A stretch of 64,000 bases of DNA, from positions 744,001 to 808,000 of the forward strand of contig JAIUNI010000002.1 of the NCBI GenBank assembly GCA_020161935.1, given 5' to 3'. Positions within the stretch are counted from its first letter, which is position 1. The number at the start of each line of letters is the position of its first letter. The notes beneath the pieces are model-generated. The model saw nothing but the letters and a program-made list of their open reading frames with translations. It had not been told where the DNA came from and searched no databases. Of this stretch, positions 26,695 through 35,324 are shown piece after piece. Source of the DNA: Chloroflexota bacterium. Lineage in GTDB: Bacteria > Chloroflexota > Anaerolineae > Aggregatilineales > Phototrophicaceae. Made by a program: the position numbers and the translations under genes.

Positions 26695-28323
26695 TTAATC
26701 CCCTACTTGTGCCGTAGGCTGCGAGGGTGCATTCATGGGTTCACGAACCGGTTCCCCATGACCGTGTAGTTCACCTTCGCCTTCGGTGTGCGGCTGCACA
26801 TTGCGGAGTGCCATAACAGCCAGTATGCCCAGCCCAATGGCGACCACAAAGCCGACCGTCGAGGTGACTTGTAAAGCGTGGGTGAAGGCTTCGCGTGCGG
26901 CGGTAGTGAGCGCCGTACCCAACGACTCCGAAAGCTGGCTGGCAGCCACGAACGCCCCACCGAGGGTTTCTTGCGCCGCGTGGATCGCCTCGGCTGGCAT
27001 CGTGGCGGGTACCGAAGTGGCGATTTGGCTGCGATAAATGGCGAGACCGATGCTGCCGAGGATGGCGATACCCAGCGAACCGCCGAGTTCGTTGCTGGTC
27101 TCCGAAATAGCCGAGGCCGCACCCGCGCGTTCCGGCGGCGCGGCACCGATAATCATATCGTTGGTGAGCGTGAAGATGAAACCGAAGCCCACCGACAAAA
27201 TGGTGTTGCCGATAACCACCAAAGCCAGCGAGTTCACGCCAATTTGGGTAATCATCCCCAAACCGATGGCAACGAACACCATACCGCCAGCGATCACGTA
27301 CGCGGGGCGCACCCGCCGCACGACAATCGGCGCAATATTTGAACCCACGACGTTGGCGATTGCCCCCGGCACCGACCACAAACCGGCTTCCAATGGTGAC
27401 AGACCAAGAACCAGTTGCAGGTATTGGGCAATGAACAGGAATGAACCGAAGCCTACGAAAATCGCCGAGGTATTAATCGCCAGCGAGGCGCTGAACGCCG
27501 GAATGCGGAACAGGCGCAGGTCAATCAGCGGGTCAGCCAAACGGCGCTGGCGCTGCACAAACAATGTACCGACGACCAAACCAACAATAACCGAAATAAT
27601 CGGCAGCAGAGCAATACCCGACTCCGCCATCAGCTTGAGGCCGAAGATGATGGTCAGCACAGCCGTTAGCGACATGAATGCGCTGAGGAGGTCGAAGCGA
27701 CCCGGATTCGGGTCTTTATATTCGGGCAGCAGGAACGGCGCGGCAACCAAGAGCAGCACCATAATCGGTACGGCGATCAGGAATACTGACCCCCACGAGA
27801 AATGTTCGAGCAGGAAACCGCCGACCAGCGGGCCGATGGCGCTGCCTGCCGAGAAGCCCGAAACCCAGATACCAATGGCGACGGTGCGCTGGCGCGGGTC
27901 GAGGAACATATTGCGGATGAGCGACATGGTAGAAGGCATCAACGTCGCGCCCGCGATACCCATCAACGCGCGGGTAGCGATCAATAACGCGGGTGTGCCT
28001 GAATATGCCGCCATGACCGAGGTAATGCCGAAAGCCGTCGCGCCGATCATCAGCAGTTTGCGACGGCCAATGCGGTCGCCGAGTGTCCCCATCGTCACCA
28101 GCGAACCGGCAATCATGAAGCCGTAAATATCAACAATCCACAGCAGTTGTGTGCTGCTCGGTTTGAGGGCTTCGCTCAGGTGCGGGACTGCGAGGTGCAG
28201 TACCGTCAAATCCATCGCGATCAGCATGGTTGGCAGGAGTAAAACCAACATGCCGATCCATTCGCGGCGTGTGGCACGGGGAGGCGCGGTATGATGTAAG
28301 GCATTTGCTCCGGTTAACGTCAT
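26695..28323 (-). CDS. DHA2-family (EmrB/QacA-like) MFS drug exporter
   Basis: The 542-aa protein has 14 predicted membrane helices. It contains LHLAVPHLSEAL in helix 1, GTLGDRIGRRKLLMIG in loop 2-3, and GPLVGGFL in helix 5, which are MFS and drug-antiporter signatures. It is a proton-coupled exporter of unknown drugs or metabolites. The start ATG is preceded by AAGGAGATACA. No TetR- or MarR-type regulator is adjacent. A terminator lies downstream at 26538-26566. Confidence 0.92.
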   Translation of the reverse strand: MTLTGANALHHTAPPRATRREWIGMLVLLLPTMLIAMDLTVLHLAVPHLSEALKPSSTQLLWIVDIYGFMIAGSLVTMGTLGDRIGRRKLLMIGATAFGITSVMAAYSGTPALLIATRALMGIAGATLMPSTMSLIRNMFLDPRQRTVAIGIWVSGFSAGSAIGPLVGGFLLEHFSWGSVFLIAVPIMVLLLVAAPFLLPEYKDPNPGRFDLLSAFMSLTAVLTIIFGLKLMAESGIALLPIISVIVGLVVGTLFVQRQRRLADPLIDLRLFRIPAFSASLAINTSAIFVGFGSFLFIAQYLQLVLGLSPLEAGLWSVPGAIANVVGSNIAPIVVRRVRPAYVIAGGMVFVAIGLGMITQIGVNSLALVVIGNTILSVGFGFIFTLTNDMIIGAAPPERAGAASAISETSNELGGSLGIAILGSIGLAIYRSQIATSVPATMPAEAIHAAQETLGGAFVAASQLSESLGTALTTAAREAFTHALQVTSTVGFVVAIGLGILAVMALRNVQPHTEGEGELHGHGEPVREPMNAPSQPTAQVGD

Positions 28324-28438
28324 TGTATCTCCTTGAGACGGCTCAATATCATTTGGGGCAGCGGTGTTGTGTACCCCTCACAGACGCGGTGTGGGTGTAG
28401 GTCATCTTACCCCTGTCGTGTTACAATAAACAAATGTT

Positions 28439-29371
28439 CTAGGGCGCGGTAACCACATCCAGCCAAAAGCGGTTAAAGGCTTCAACGTCAACGGTTGTCA
28501 CCAAGCGTGTCGGCCTACCGTTAGCATCCGGCGTTTCGTAGAGGTAGGTGTCGCGCATTTCCAACTTGAGCGGCACCGTTTCAATGCTTACCCCTTCACG
28601 CCAACCGAGGGCGATAGCACACACCAGCGGATCGTGGTGGAAGTTGATGAAGTCGCTAGGCAGCGCCGGTGAGGTTGGGCCATAACGCCCGTATAAGTCC
28701 TCGGTTCGTGCAAAAACTTCAGCCTGCCGTACGAGCAATTTACCCAACCAGCCTGCCTCGGCCAGCGCTGGCAAGTCAGCGTGACGCAGCGCGGTTTGGG
28801 CAGTCAGCGTTAGTGGGATAAGTGTTGGGTCGGCATGGTCAAAAATATACTGTGCCGCCTTCACATCCAACTGCATATTCCAGTCGTCCTCGCGGTTGAA
28901 CTGTGGGTAGCCCTGCGGAATGTCGTAGACGTAGCCGCCCATTAAGTAGAGGTTCGCATCGCGCAAGATGCCGGGGTACTTCTGGTCGAGCAGCATAAAA
29001 TTGGTGAACGCGCCGATACCCACCAGTACCGCGTCTTGCTCCACGCTGGCTCGCAGCAGTTCAACAGCCTCATCAGTTGGGTTAGGCTGTGGGGCAACCA
29101 GCTCCGGCCAATTTTCCGCTTCTGGCGGGTAACCAAGTTCGTTGTAACGGAAGTAACCTTCGCTTAAATCCGCACCCGCCGCGACCGGAACCTGTTGGTG
29201 TCCGGTATGGTCAAGCACGTAGCGGGCATATCCGGCGCGTCTGCCGTTGGATTCGGCGTTGGTCGTCACGCCGGTGAGGGTCAGGTCAGGCCATTTCAGC
29301 AGTAGGGCGAGGGCGGCAACGTCGTCCATATCCCCGCCGATGTCCGTATCGAGGTGAATCTTCTGGCTCAT
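28439..29371 (-). CDS. Nucleoside hydrolase (IunH family)
   Basis: The 310-aa protein has the family's N-terminal calcium-binding motif as HLDTDIGGDMDDVAALALLL (usual form DTDxGxDDA, here with one residue between G and DD). It has GALVGIGAFTNFMLL-like and NMQLDVKAAQ segments and a late HHDPLVCAIAL. It hydrolyses the N-glycosidic bond of ribonucleosides or a related ribosyl compound. The ATG at 29371 has AAGGAG upstream; a longer frame to 29410 does not. It stands alone, 115 bp after the transporter start. Confidence 0.9.
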   Translation of the reverse strand: MSQKIHLDTDIGGDMDDVAALALLLKWPDLTLTGVTTNAESNGRRAGYARYVLDHTGHQQVPVAAGADLSEGYFRYNELGYPPEAENWPELVAPQPNPTDEAVELLRASVEQDAVLVGIGAFTNFMLLDQKYPGILRDANLYLMGGYVYDIPQGYPQFNREDDWNMQLDVKAAQYIFDHADPTLIPLTLTAQTALRHADLPALAEAGWLGKLLVRQAEVFARTEDLYGRYGPTSPALPSDFINFHHDPLVCAIALGWREGVSIETVPLKLEMRDTYLYETPDANGRPTRLVTTVDVEAFNRFWLDVVTAP

Positions 29372-29505
29372 GGAAGTCTCCTTGTGGTTGTCTTGTCGTG
29401 CGATATGCAAATCGAAAAGCCGTAATCTGCGCGGGATACGGTTAGATATTGACGCTCAACAACCTCTTACCACATTTTTTAGAGACTCCTATTCAGATGA
29501 AGAGA

Positions 29506-30330
29506 TTATACCATCTCGGCTTGTGTCTCGATGACCGTGACCACATCGCCAACTTTGAGGATGCCGGGGGCGCGGTGAATGCTGTTCTGCCCGAACATCA
29601 CGCCGCGCGGATGCTTGCGGTAGGTGTTCAAGGTCGCCAGCGGCTCAGCCTTATTGGGGATTGTACCCGTCGCAGGGTCGACCGTGGTCATCACACAGCG
29701 GGCGCAGGCTTTCACGATGTCAAACGTCAAGTCACCAATCTTGGCCTCGCGCCATGTGTCCTCGGCGTACGGTTCGCTGTCCGTAATCACGATGTTCGGA
29801 CGGAAGCGTTTCATCGGAATGGCTTCCGAGCCGCGTTCAATCAAGCGCTGGTTTAAGTCATCTAACGAGGCTTCGGAGATAATGAGCGCCGGATAGCCAT
29901 CGGCAAAGCTCACCGTCGCATCATAGGGAGCATAGTTGCGGTCAACCAGCCGCTGGTAGTCGTCAGTCATCCGCATCAGGCGTGCATCTACTTTGAGGTA
30001 GTCACTAAACCACTGTGCTAGCGCGTCACCTTCGTCCCACGCCTCGCAGGTATCTTTCCACACCCGTACGGCCTTTGTCGCGTCACGTTCGGCATCCAGC
30101 GGAATGCGAATGTCACTCATGCCGGGGGCGGTGAGCAGCAGGGTATCATCCATAAAGCGCGGTTGAATGAGTGCCATCGGTGGCAGTTCACGTTGGGTAT
30201 AAAACATGCCATCTGAGTCCGTCACCACCCAGCGGCGATCCCACGATGGGCCGCGATGGTCGAAGTTAACGGCAGGATGAGATAAACCGCCGCAGGATTT
30301 GATCGGATAGGTGTACAGCGCCGAGACGTG
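29506..30330 (-). CDS. MOSC-domain protein (YcbX-like)
   Basis: The 274-aa protein has the MOSC N-terminal beta-barrel (LYTYPIKSCGG, WDRRWVVTD) and the C-terminal MOSC domain with FRPNIVI and the conserved Cys in CARCVMTTVDPATG. Such proteins bind molybdenum cofactor and reduce N-hydroxylated compounds in some bacteria. The ATG at 30330 follows AAGGAGCCACA and replaces a longer start at 30405. Confidence 0.9.
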   Translation of the reverse strand, partial: HVSALYTYPIKSCGGLSHPAVNFDHRGPSWDRRWVVTDSDGMFYTQRELPPMALIQPRFMDDTLLLTAPGMSDIRIPLDAERDATKAVRVWKDTCEAWDEGDALAQWFSDYLKVDARLMRMTDDYQRLVDRNYAPYDATVSFADGYPALIISEASLDDLNQRLIERGSEAIPMKRFRPNIVITDSEPYAEDTWREAKIGDLTFDIVKACARCVMTTVDPATGTIPNKAEPLATLNTYRKHPRGVMFGQNSIHRAPGILKVGDVVTVIETQAEMV

Positions 30331-30600
30331 CATTGTGGCTCCTTGTCGCACCGAAGCATTCAGATGAGATGATTGTAACAGTGAATCTAGGGAGATGTCA
30401 TCCATCGTTTATAACCACAAAAATGAGAGGTTTTTGATGTTCTTATCAAAGATTTCTTGATGTTTTGAGGGAGTAAATCACTATTTAAGGAGGTTTGTAT
30501 AGTTTTTTATGAGCAACAGCGTAACTAAAGCGCAATAATTGTGTTAAAAAAACCTTTGGCCTATAGCCAAAATCGAAAAATGGCTGTATTCTGTGTAGTA

Positions 30601-30629
30601 TTGACATGGCAGGATGAAGCGGCTACAAT
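30601..30629 (+). promoter_or_regulatory. Near-consensus sigma-70 promoter of the tRNA-Ala gene
   Basis: A perfect -35 TTGACA at 30601-30606 and a -10 TACAAT at 30624-30629 are separated by 17 bp. The tRNA begins 12 bp downstream. Confidence 0.85.
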
Positions 30630-30641
30630 GCTCGCCTATCA

Positions 30642-30714
30642 GGGCCTATAGCTCAGTTGGGAGAGCGCTTCAATGGCATTGAAGAGGTCAAGGGTTCGAG
30701 TCCCTTTAGGTCCA
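30642..30714 (+). tRNA. tRNA-Ala (GGC anticodon)
   Basis: The cloverleaf is complete. The acceptor stem is GGGCCTA/TAGGTCC with one G-U pair, the D arm is GCTC..GAGC, the anticodon stem is CTTCA/TGAAG with loop ATGGCAT giving anticodon GGC, and the T arm is AAGGG-TTCGAGT-CCCTT. The discriminator is A and CCA is not encoded, so it must be added after transcription. Confidence 0.95.
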
Positions 30715-30754
30715 TAGAAGCAATCGAACCTGATTTTTATAGCAGAGCCGCCTC

Positions 30755-30796
30755 ACCCCTCATAAACCAGCGCATGGTTCTATAGGGGTTTTTTGT
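30755..30796 (+). terminator. Terminator after the tRNA gene
   Basis: A two-part stem, ACCCCT/AGGGGT outside and AACCA/TGGTT inside, ends in TTTTTT. It lies 41 bp past the tRNA and just before the small gene at 30851. Confidence 0.75.
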
Positions 30797-30850
30797 TTCC
30801 ACACCGCTGCCACTGTATACTCAGTGGTGCAAAATGAGAAAGGCTGCATT

Positions 30851-31021
30851 GTGGCAAAACAAAAACAAGGTGTACTGGATCGTATCAGCAACGGATTACG
30901 CGAAATTTTAGACGCGGCTGACCGCTTGCTGAACCCGCCACAACCGAAGCGTGTCCCTGTGCCCGTTCCGGTGCGTATCCCCCGTACACAGGATAATCGG
31001 CGTAATCCTTACGGGCGTTAA
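30851..31021 (+). CDS. Small basic protein, unknown function
   Basis: Read from the GTG at 30851, with AGAAAGG seven bases upstream, this is a 56-aa protein. It has an amphipathic helix (LDRISNGLREILDAADRLL) and a Pro/Val/Arg-rich tail (KRVPVPVPVRIP). A longer reading from 30824 is possible. No family is recognised. It lies between the tRNA terminator and a bidirectional hairpin, which supports a separate transcription unit. Confidence 0.5.
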   Translation: MAKQKQGVLDRISNGLREILDAADRLLNPPQPKRVPVPVPVRIPRTQDNRRNPYGR

Positions 31022-31052
31022 CCCGCACGTATTGTAAACATCACTTATATTT

Positions 31053-31090
31053 AAAACGCGGCGGCCTACGTGGGGTTCGCTGCGTTTTTA
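31053..31090. terminator. Bidirectional hairpin terminator
   Basis: AAAACGC-GC pairs with GC-GCGTTTT around a ~16-nt loop. T-rich ends lie on both strands. It separates the small gene from the convergent serine hydrolase gene. Confidence 0.65.
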
Positions 31091-31096
31091 TTCGCT

Positions 31097-32554
31097 TTAC
31101 TTTCGCGCTGTTAGAAGCTGTTTTGGTGCGGCCTCTAGGGATAAATTCACCCCCGTTTCGACTAACAGATCATCACCCATAAAATTCAACACGAATGTCT
31201 GGTAAAAGGGCGTTTCGACTAAGCGCATGACTACTGTGAAGGTATCTTCACCAGTCCACCCGCCGCTGCTCGCCACCGGATGAAGTGCTGATGTCCGCGG
31301 CTCATCCAATAATATGCTTTGACTAAGCTCCCACAGCTCGTAACCAACGGGAATTTGTTCTTCACCATGAGATGTCTTGAAACCAAGCAACCAGCCCGAT
31401 TCAGTGACATCAAAGCGGATGCGTTCGATGTGGAGTTCGTTCGCATCGACCTGATAAGTCTGACCGGAAACGGCTGCCGAAGTCGGCGAAGTGTGCTGTG
31501 CTTTTAGGGGCGCAATATGTAGGTTGGATAATTTCTCGGTCAGTAAGCGCTGCGCTTCCACATCCTCTGGCAGTGGTTCACTACCTATCGCGGGAAGCAG
31601 CGAGTCCCACAGCAGGTCTAAGGGCTGCTGCATGTCCTCAAGCGCCATGCCACCCGTGATAGCGAGTACGGCATCTTGTTCCGGCATGACGACGCAATAC
31701 TGCCCGAATACGCCATCGCCGCGATAAGCACCATGCCGACAGCGCCAGAACTGGTAGCCATAACCCTGTGTCCAATCACTGTAGGGGCTGTCGCCGTTGG
31801 ATACTTGAAAAGCGGTCGCCTCATCAACCCATGTCTCAGGCAGAAGCCGCTGACCCTTCCATATACCTTTTTGCAAATAGAGTTGACCGAAGCAGGCAAT
31901 ATCCTCGGTTCGGATGCTCAACCCAATGCCACCGAGGTTAATCCCCTGCGACGACTCTTCCCATGTCGCGTTCTCAATGCCGAGCGGTTCAAACAAGCGC
32001 GGTTGGAGGAAATCAACCAATTTTAAGCCCGTGGTTTTCTGCACGATTGCCGACAGGATATAAGTCGCACCGGTGTTGTAAAGGAAATGTGTTCCCGGCT
32101 CATGCTCAACAGGTACACTGAAAAAGGCTTTAATCCAGTTTCCGTCGGCTCGATGGGTCATGTGCCACCACGTATCGTTGGCGTGTCCGGTCGTCATCGA
32201 GAGCAAATGGCACACCCGCATCGCCGCGAGAAACTCGTTCACCGCATCCGGTGTTTCTTCCGGGAAGAAGCTCAAAACAGAGTCATCAATCGAGAAAAAC
32301 CCTTCCGCAATAGCCATGCCAACGGCGGTCGAGGTGAAGCTCTTACTGAGCGAGTACAACATATGCGGATACTCGCGTTTATAGGGTGACCACCACCCCC
32401 CGGCAACGACATGCCCGTGCCGTACCAGCATGAAACTGTGCAAGTCATGGACTTGGCTTTCAAGTGAAGTAACGAACTGATCGACAGCAGATGACGCAAT
32501 GCCTTGCTGTTCCGGTGTTAAGCGCGGTAAATGATGTAAGGTTGAAACCTGCAC
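31097..32554 (-). CDS. Serine hydrolase of the beta-lactamase / penicillin-binding fold (class C type)
   Basis: The 485-aa protein has the Ser-x-x-Lys nucleophile in LYSLSKSFTSTAVG near residue 90 and the Tyr-x-Asn motif in FLYNTGATYILSAI. The N-terminal domain is a beta-lactamase-related fold and the last ~130 residues form an extra beta domain. No signal peptide is seen, so the enzyme is probably cytoplasmic and acts as an esterase or peptidase, not as a periplasmic antibiotic-degrading enzyme. The start appears to be GTG. Confidence 0.88.
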   Translation of the reverse strand: MQVSTLHHLPRLTPEQQGIASSAVDQFVTSLESQVHDLHSFMLVRHGHVVAGGWWSPYKREYPHMLYSLSKSFTSTAVGMAIAEGFFSIDDSVLSFFPEETPDAVNEFLAAMRVCHLLSMTTGHANDTWWHMTHRADGNWIKAFFSVPVEHEPGTHFLYNTGATYILSAIVQKTTGLKLVDFLQPRLFEPLGIENATWEESSQGINLGGIGLSIRTEDIACFGQLYLQKGIWKGQRLLPETWVDEATAFQVSNGDSPYSDWTQGYGYQFWRCRHGAYRGDGVFGQYCVVMPEQDAVLAITGGMALEDMQQPLDLLWDSLLPAIGSEPLPEDVEAQRLLTEKLSNLHIAPLKAQHTSPTSAAVSGQTYQVDANELHIERIRFDVTESGWLLGFKTSHGEEQIPVGYELWELSQSILLDEPRTSALHPVASSGGWTGEDTFTVVMRLVETPFYQTFVLNFMGDDLLVETGVNLSLEAAPKQLLTARK

Positions 32555-32757
32555 GATTGTAAGCCTTTGTGAACCCCAGAAAACCGCAGATCATTATAAT
32601 ACGCTTTCATAGATGGTATAGGTCAGAATTGTTCAGTGATTGCCAATACGCAGTTCATCATCCGATTCAAGGGGAAGCCTAAACCCGTTATGCGATTATC
32701 CCGCATCGCTGTGTATACTCTCACACCATAAACAGACATATGCAAAAGGGTGTGATG

Positions 32758-33582
32758 ATGCCAGAAGCGGTTAAAGGTTTCATATTCGATTTGGATGGCA
32801 CAGTTTATTTGGGCGAAGCAGCGCTGCCGGGAGCAGTAGAGGGCATTACTCGCCTGCGCGAGATGGGACAGAAGGTACTGTTCGTGAGCAATAAACCGCT
32901 GGAACCGCGCGATAACTACGCCCGTAAGCTGACTAAACTCGGCATCCCCACCAGTGCCGATGATGTCATCACCTCAGCTTATGTCCTCGGCTATCACCTC
33001 GCTAAAACGTCGCCTCAACTGCGGTTGTACGTGGTCGGCGAGAGTAACCTGCTGGCTGAACTGCGCGGCTTTGGTTTGACAGTGGTTAATGAGTTCCTCG
33101 ATCAAGATCCGATGGAAGTGATACGACCCGACGGTGTGGACGCGGTGGTGGTCGCCTTCGACCGGACACTCGATTACCGCAAGCTGAATACCGCCTACCA
33201 AGCACTGCGGAATGGCGCACACTTCTTCGCCACGAACGCCGATAAGACCTGCCCGATGCCCGGTGGCGGTATCCCCGACGCGGGCGGCACCATCGCCGCG
33301 CTGGAGCATATGTCCGGTCGCAAAGTCGAACTGTTGGCGGGTAAGCCATCCATGCTGATCGTTGAAGTGGCGCTGCAAAAGCTGGGGCTAAATGCCGCCA
33401 ACGTCATGATGGTGGGCGACCGCCTCGAAACAGACATCTTCATGGGGCAACAGTCGGGGATGCAAACTGCCGCCACCATGACCGGCGCTTCGACGCGCGA
33501 GGATGTAGCACGGATGACCACACCGCCAACCTACGTAATCGACTCGCTGGCCGAACTGCCGGAAATCGTCTCCCGAACTTAA
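32758..33582 (+). CDS. HAD-superfamily IIA phosphatase (NagD-like)
   Basis: The 274-aa protein has HAD motif I in FIFDLDGTVYLG, motif II in LFVSNKP, and motifs III/IV in LAGKPS and MVGDRLETDIFMGQQSGM, with the cap-domain type of NagD and 4-nitrophenylphosphatase. It dephosphorylates nucleotides or sugar phosphates. Of the two tandem ATGs (32755, 32758) after AAAAGGG, the second has better spacing. Confidence 0.9.
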   Translation: MPEAVKGFIFDLDGTVYLGEAALPGAVEGITRLREMGQKVLFVSNKPLEPRDNYARKLTKLGIPTSADDVITSAYVLGYHLAKTSPQLRLYVVGESNLLAELRGFGLTVVNEFLDQDPMEVIRPDGVDAVVVAFDRTLDYRKLNTAYQALRNGAHFFATNADKTCPMPGGGIPDAGGTIAALEHMSGRKVELLAGKPSMLIVEVALQKLGLNAANVMMVGDRLETDIFMGQQSGMQTAATMTGASTREDVARMTTPPTYVIDSLAELPEIVSRT

Positions 33583-33678
33583 CCATTATTGAGTGGCATT
33601 CTTCGATACTTTTTAACCTGCTTGCCATGCATCGGAATTCGATGTATGTTGGCGTTGTTAGCGAGTTGGGAGATGCTG

Positions 33679-34002
33679 ATGAACTTCAAAGGGAGCTTAC
33701 CGCTGCTTATCTTGCATGTGCTGCAAGACAGCCCCAAGCACGGCTACCAGATCGCCAAAGAGATCAAGCAGCAGTCGCGAGATGTGTTGGCTTTCCGCGA
33801 AGGCACGTTGTATCCGGCACTGCATACCCTTGAAAAGCAGGGTGCGATTGAAGCCCATACTGAACAGGTGAATGGACATATCCGCCGTTATTATCGCTTG
33901 ACCGAGAGTGGACGGGCAACACTGGCACAGGAAATTGAGTCATGGAATAGTTACGCGGAAGCCGTGAATTTAGTGCTTGCGAAGCGAGGGGGAACATCAT
34001 GA
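33679..34002 (+). CDS. PadR-family transcriptional regulator
   Basis: The 107-aa protein is a winged-helix regulator with the PadR signature: LLILHVLQDSPKHGYQIAKE, then FREGTLYPALHTLEKQGAI and RRYYRLTESGR. It probably represses a nearby transporter or membrane gene on binding a small ligand. Its stop overlaps the start of the membrane-protein gene by 4 bp (ATGA), so the two are translationally coupled. I use the ATG at 33679 (GGGAG six bases upstream). Confidence 0.92.
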   Translation: MNFKGSLPLLILHVLQDSPKHGYQIAKEIKQQSRDVLAFREGTLYPALHTLEKQGAIEAHTEQVNGHIRRYYRLTESGRATLAQEIESWNSYAEAVNLVLAKRGGTS

Positions 34003-34667
34003 ACAGCGCATTGAAGAACTGGCTCGACCGCGCGACCGATGGTCTGCCGCCTGAAATCCAAACACGGGTAAGCACAGAGCTAGCAAGTCATTATGAGGAC
34101 GCGCTGACGGATGCCCAACGGGCGGGGTTAGCGGCTGACGCAGCCCACGAACGGGCGATGACCGAACTTGGGAACGCGGCGGAAACAGCGAATGGCTTGC
34201 GCCGTACACACCTCCGGCTGCACCGGCACCTCGCGGTTGGCATCACATTATGCCTCGTGCTGGCTTGGTTTTTGATTAATGGTCGTGATCTGATACCGAA
34301 TGCGTACATTTCTGGCAGCCTGCGGATCATCACGGGCGCGGGCATGTTCACCCTGTTTCTCGGTGGGTTGTGGCTTCTGCGCGACTTCCTAACGCGGCAG
34401 TTAGGGCTTCGGTCGCTCCAGCTGCCAATCAACTTGCAACTATTGGGTTGGGGATTAACGGTGATTCCCTTCTTTCGGGCGGTCTTACTGGCACGTATCA
34501 CCCCGTTGAACGAGCTGCTCATGACCGAATATCCAATCGTGCAGCACCGGCTGTTTCAAGTGATGGAGTGTATCAATCTCGCGGCGATGCTGGGTGTGCT
34601 GGCGCTGATGTTTTTCCGCACGTATCTGCACAATGCCTACTGGCTGAAACAGCGTCCATCAACATAA
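33999..34667 (+). CDS. PadR-coupled membrane protein
   Basis: The 222-aa protein has a soluble N-terminal ~70 residues rich in helices (ELASHYEDAL, ERAMTELGNA) like the permease-prefix domain often found beside PadR regulators, then four membrane helices. The overlapping ATGA start with the regulator gene indicates a joint function, such as a membrane sensor or partner for the regulator. Exact role unknown. Confidence 0.78.
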   Translation: MNSALKNWLDRATDGLPPEIQTRVSTELASHYEDALTDAQRAGLAADAAHERAMTELGNAAETANGLRRTHLRLHRHLAVGITLCLVLAWFLINGRDLIPNAYISGSLRIITGAGMFTLFLGGLWLLRDFLTRQLGLRSLQLPINLQLLGWGLTVIPFFRAVLLARITPLNELLMTEYPIVQHRLFQVMECINLAAMLGVLALMFFRTYLHNAYWLKQRPST

Positions 34668-34741
34668 ATGAGAGGCCAAAGCACTCCCATTTGAAATGTA
34701 AAAGCTGATATCCTGCGAAACTTATCCGTTTCCTTTAGCGA

Positions 34742-35266
34742 TTACCCCGCGCAGATAGGGGCATCCGGGAATAAGCGTTCAGCATAGGTGTTCATATTTT
34801 CAGGGTCGGCGGATGGGAACATCAGGAACAGTGTCAGCACGCGGTTCTCGTCGATGTGTTCGATCCAGTAGCGCACACTGAAGCGCACACCCGCTTGGAG
34901 GACGTTGAACTCGTGCAGCGTCACCTCGTCAAGCTGGCAGTTACTGGTTTCGACGATGCCCTGATAATTGGCGAATACGGCGTTAAACCAATCCTCGGTA
35001 AACACGAGTGGAATTTGATCCGGCTGAATAGGGTTGTCGAAGTGGATATAACCCAAGTAGGCCAAGCCGCTGATGTCATCATCCCGCCACTCGGCGGTCG
35101 TGCGTCCGTTTTCCTCGCGTGCGCTGGCGAGCCACTGCTCCGGCTCGAACACCCCGTCACCATAGCTCAACACCGTATAGATTTCGCGTTCGGCTGTGTC
35201 CTGTGCGCGACCAACCAACAGCGCGCCGGTGAGCAGGACAACCAGAATGATGAGACGCTTGACCAT
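34742..35266 (-). CDS. Secreted protein of unknown function
   Basis: The 174-aa protein starts with a signal peptide (KRLIILVVLLTGALLVGRAQ) and has a mature domain with alternating hydrophobic and acidic stretches. No family is recognised. The start ATG follows GAAAGG. It is followed downstream by the convergent PadR gene pair. Confidence 0.6.
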   Translation of the reverse strand: MVKRLIILVVLLTGALLVGRAQDTAEREIYTVLSYGDGVFEPEQWLASAREENGRTTAEWRDDDISGLAYLGYIHFDNPIQPDQIPLVFTEDWFNAVFANYQGIVETSNCQLDEVTLHEFNVLQAGVRFSVRYWIEHIDENRVLTLFLMFPSADPENMNTYAERLFPDAPICAG

Positions 35267-35324
35267 AGTAAGCCTTTCTGATGACAGCGATCAAAACTGC
35301 CCCTATTGTAACCGTGTATGCTGT

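Noticed and set aside
27038..28126. Long open frame (362 codons) antisense to the DHA2 transporter gene
   Set aside because: It mirrors the third-position GC of the transporter gene and has no domain, leader or ribosome site; the transporter is unmistakable.
31097..32554. Antibiotic-resistance class C beta-lactamase
   Set aside because: No signal peptide, an extra C-terminal domain, and an esterase-like context; only the fold is supported.
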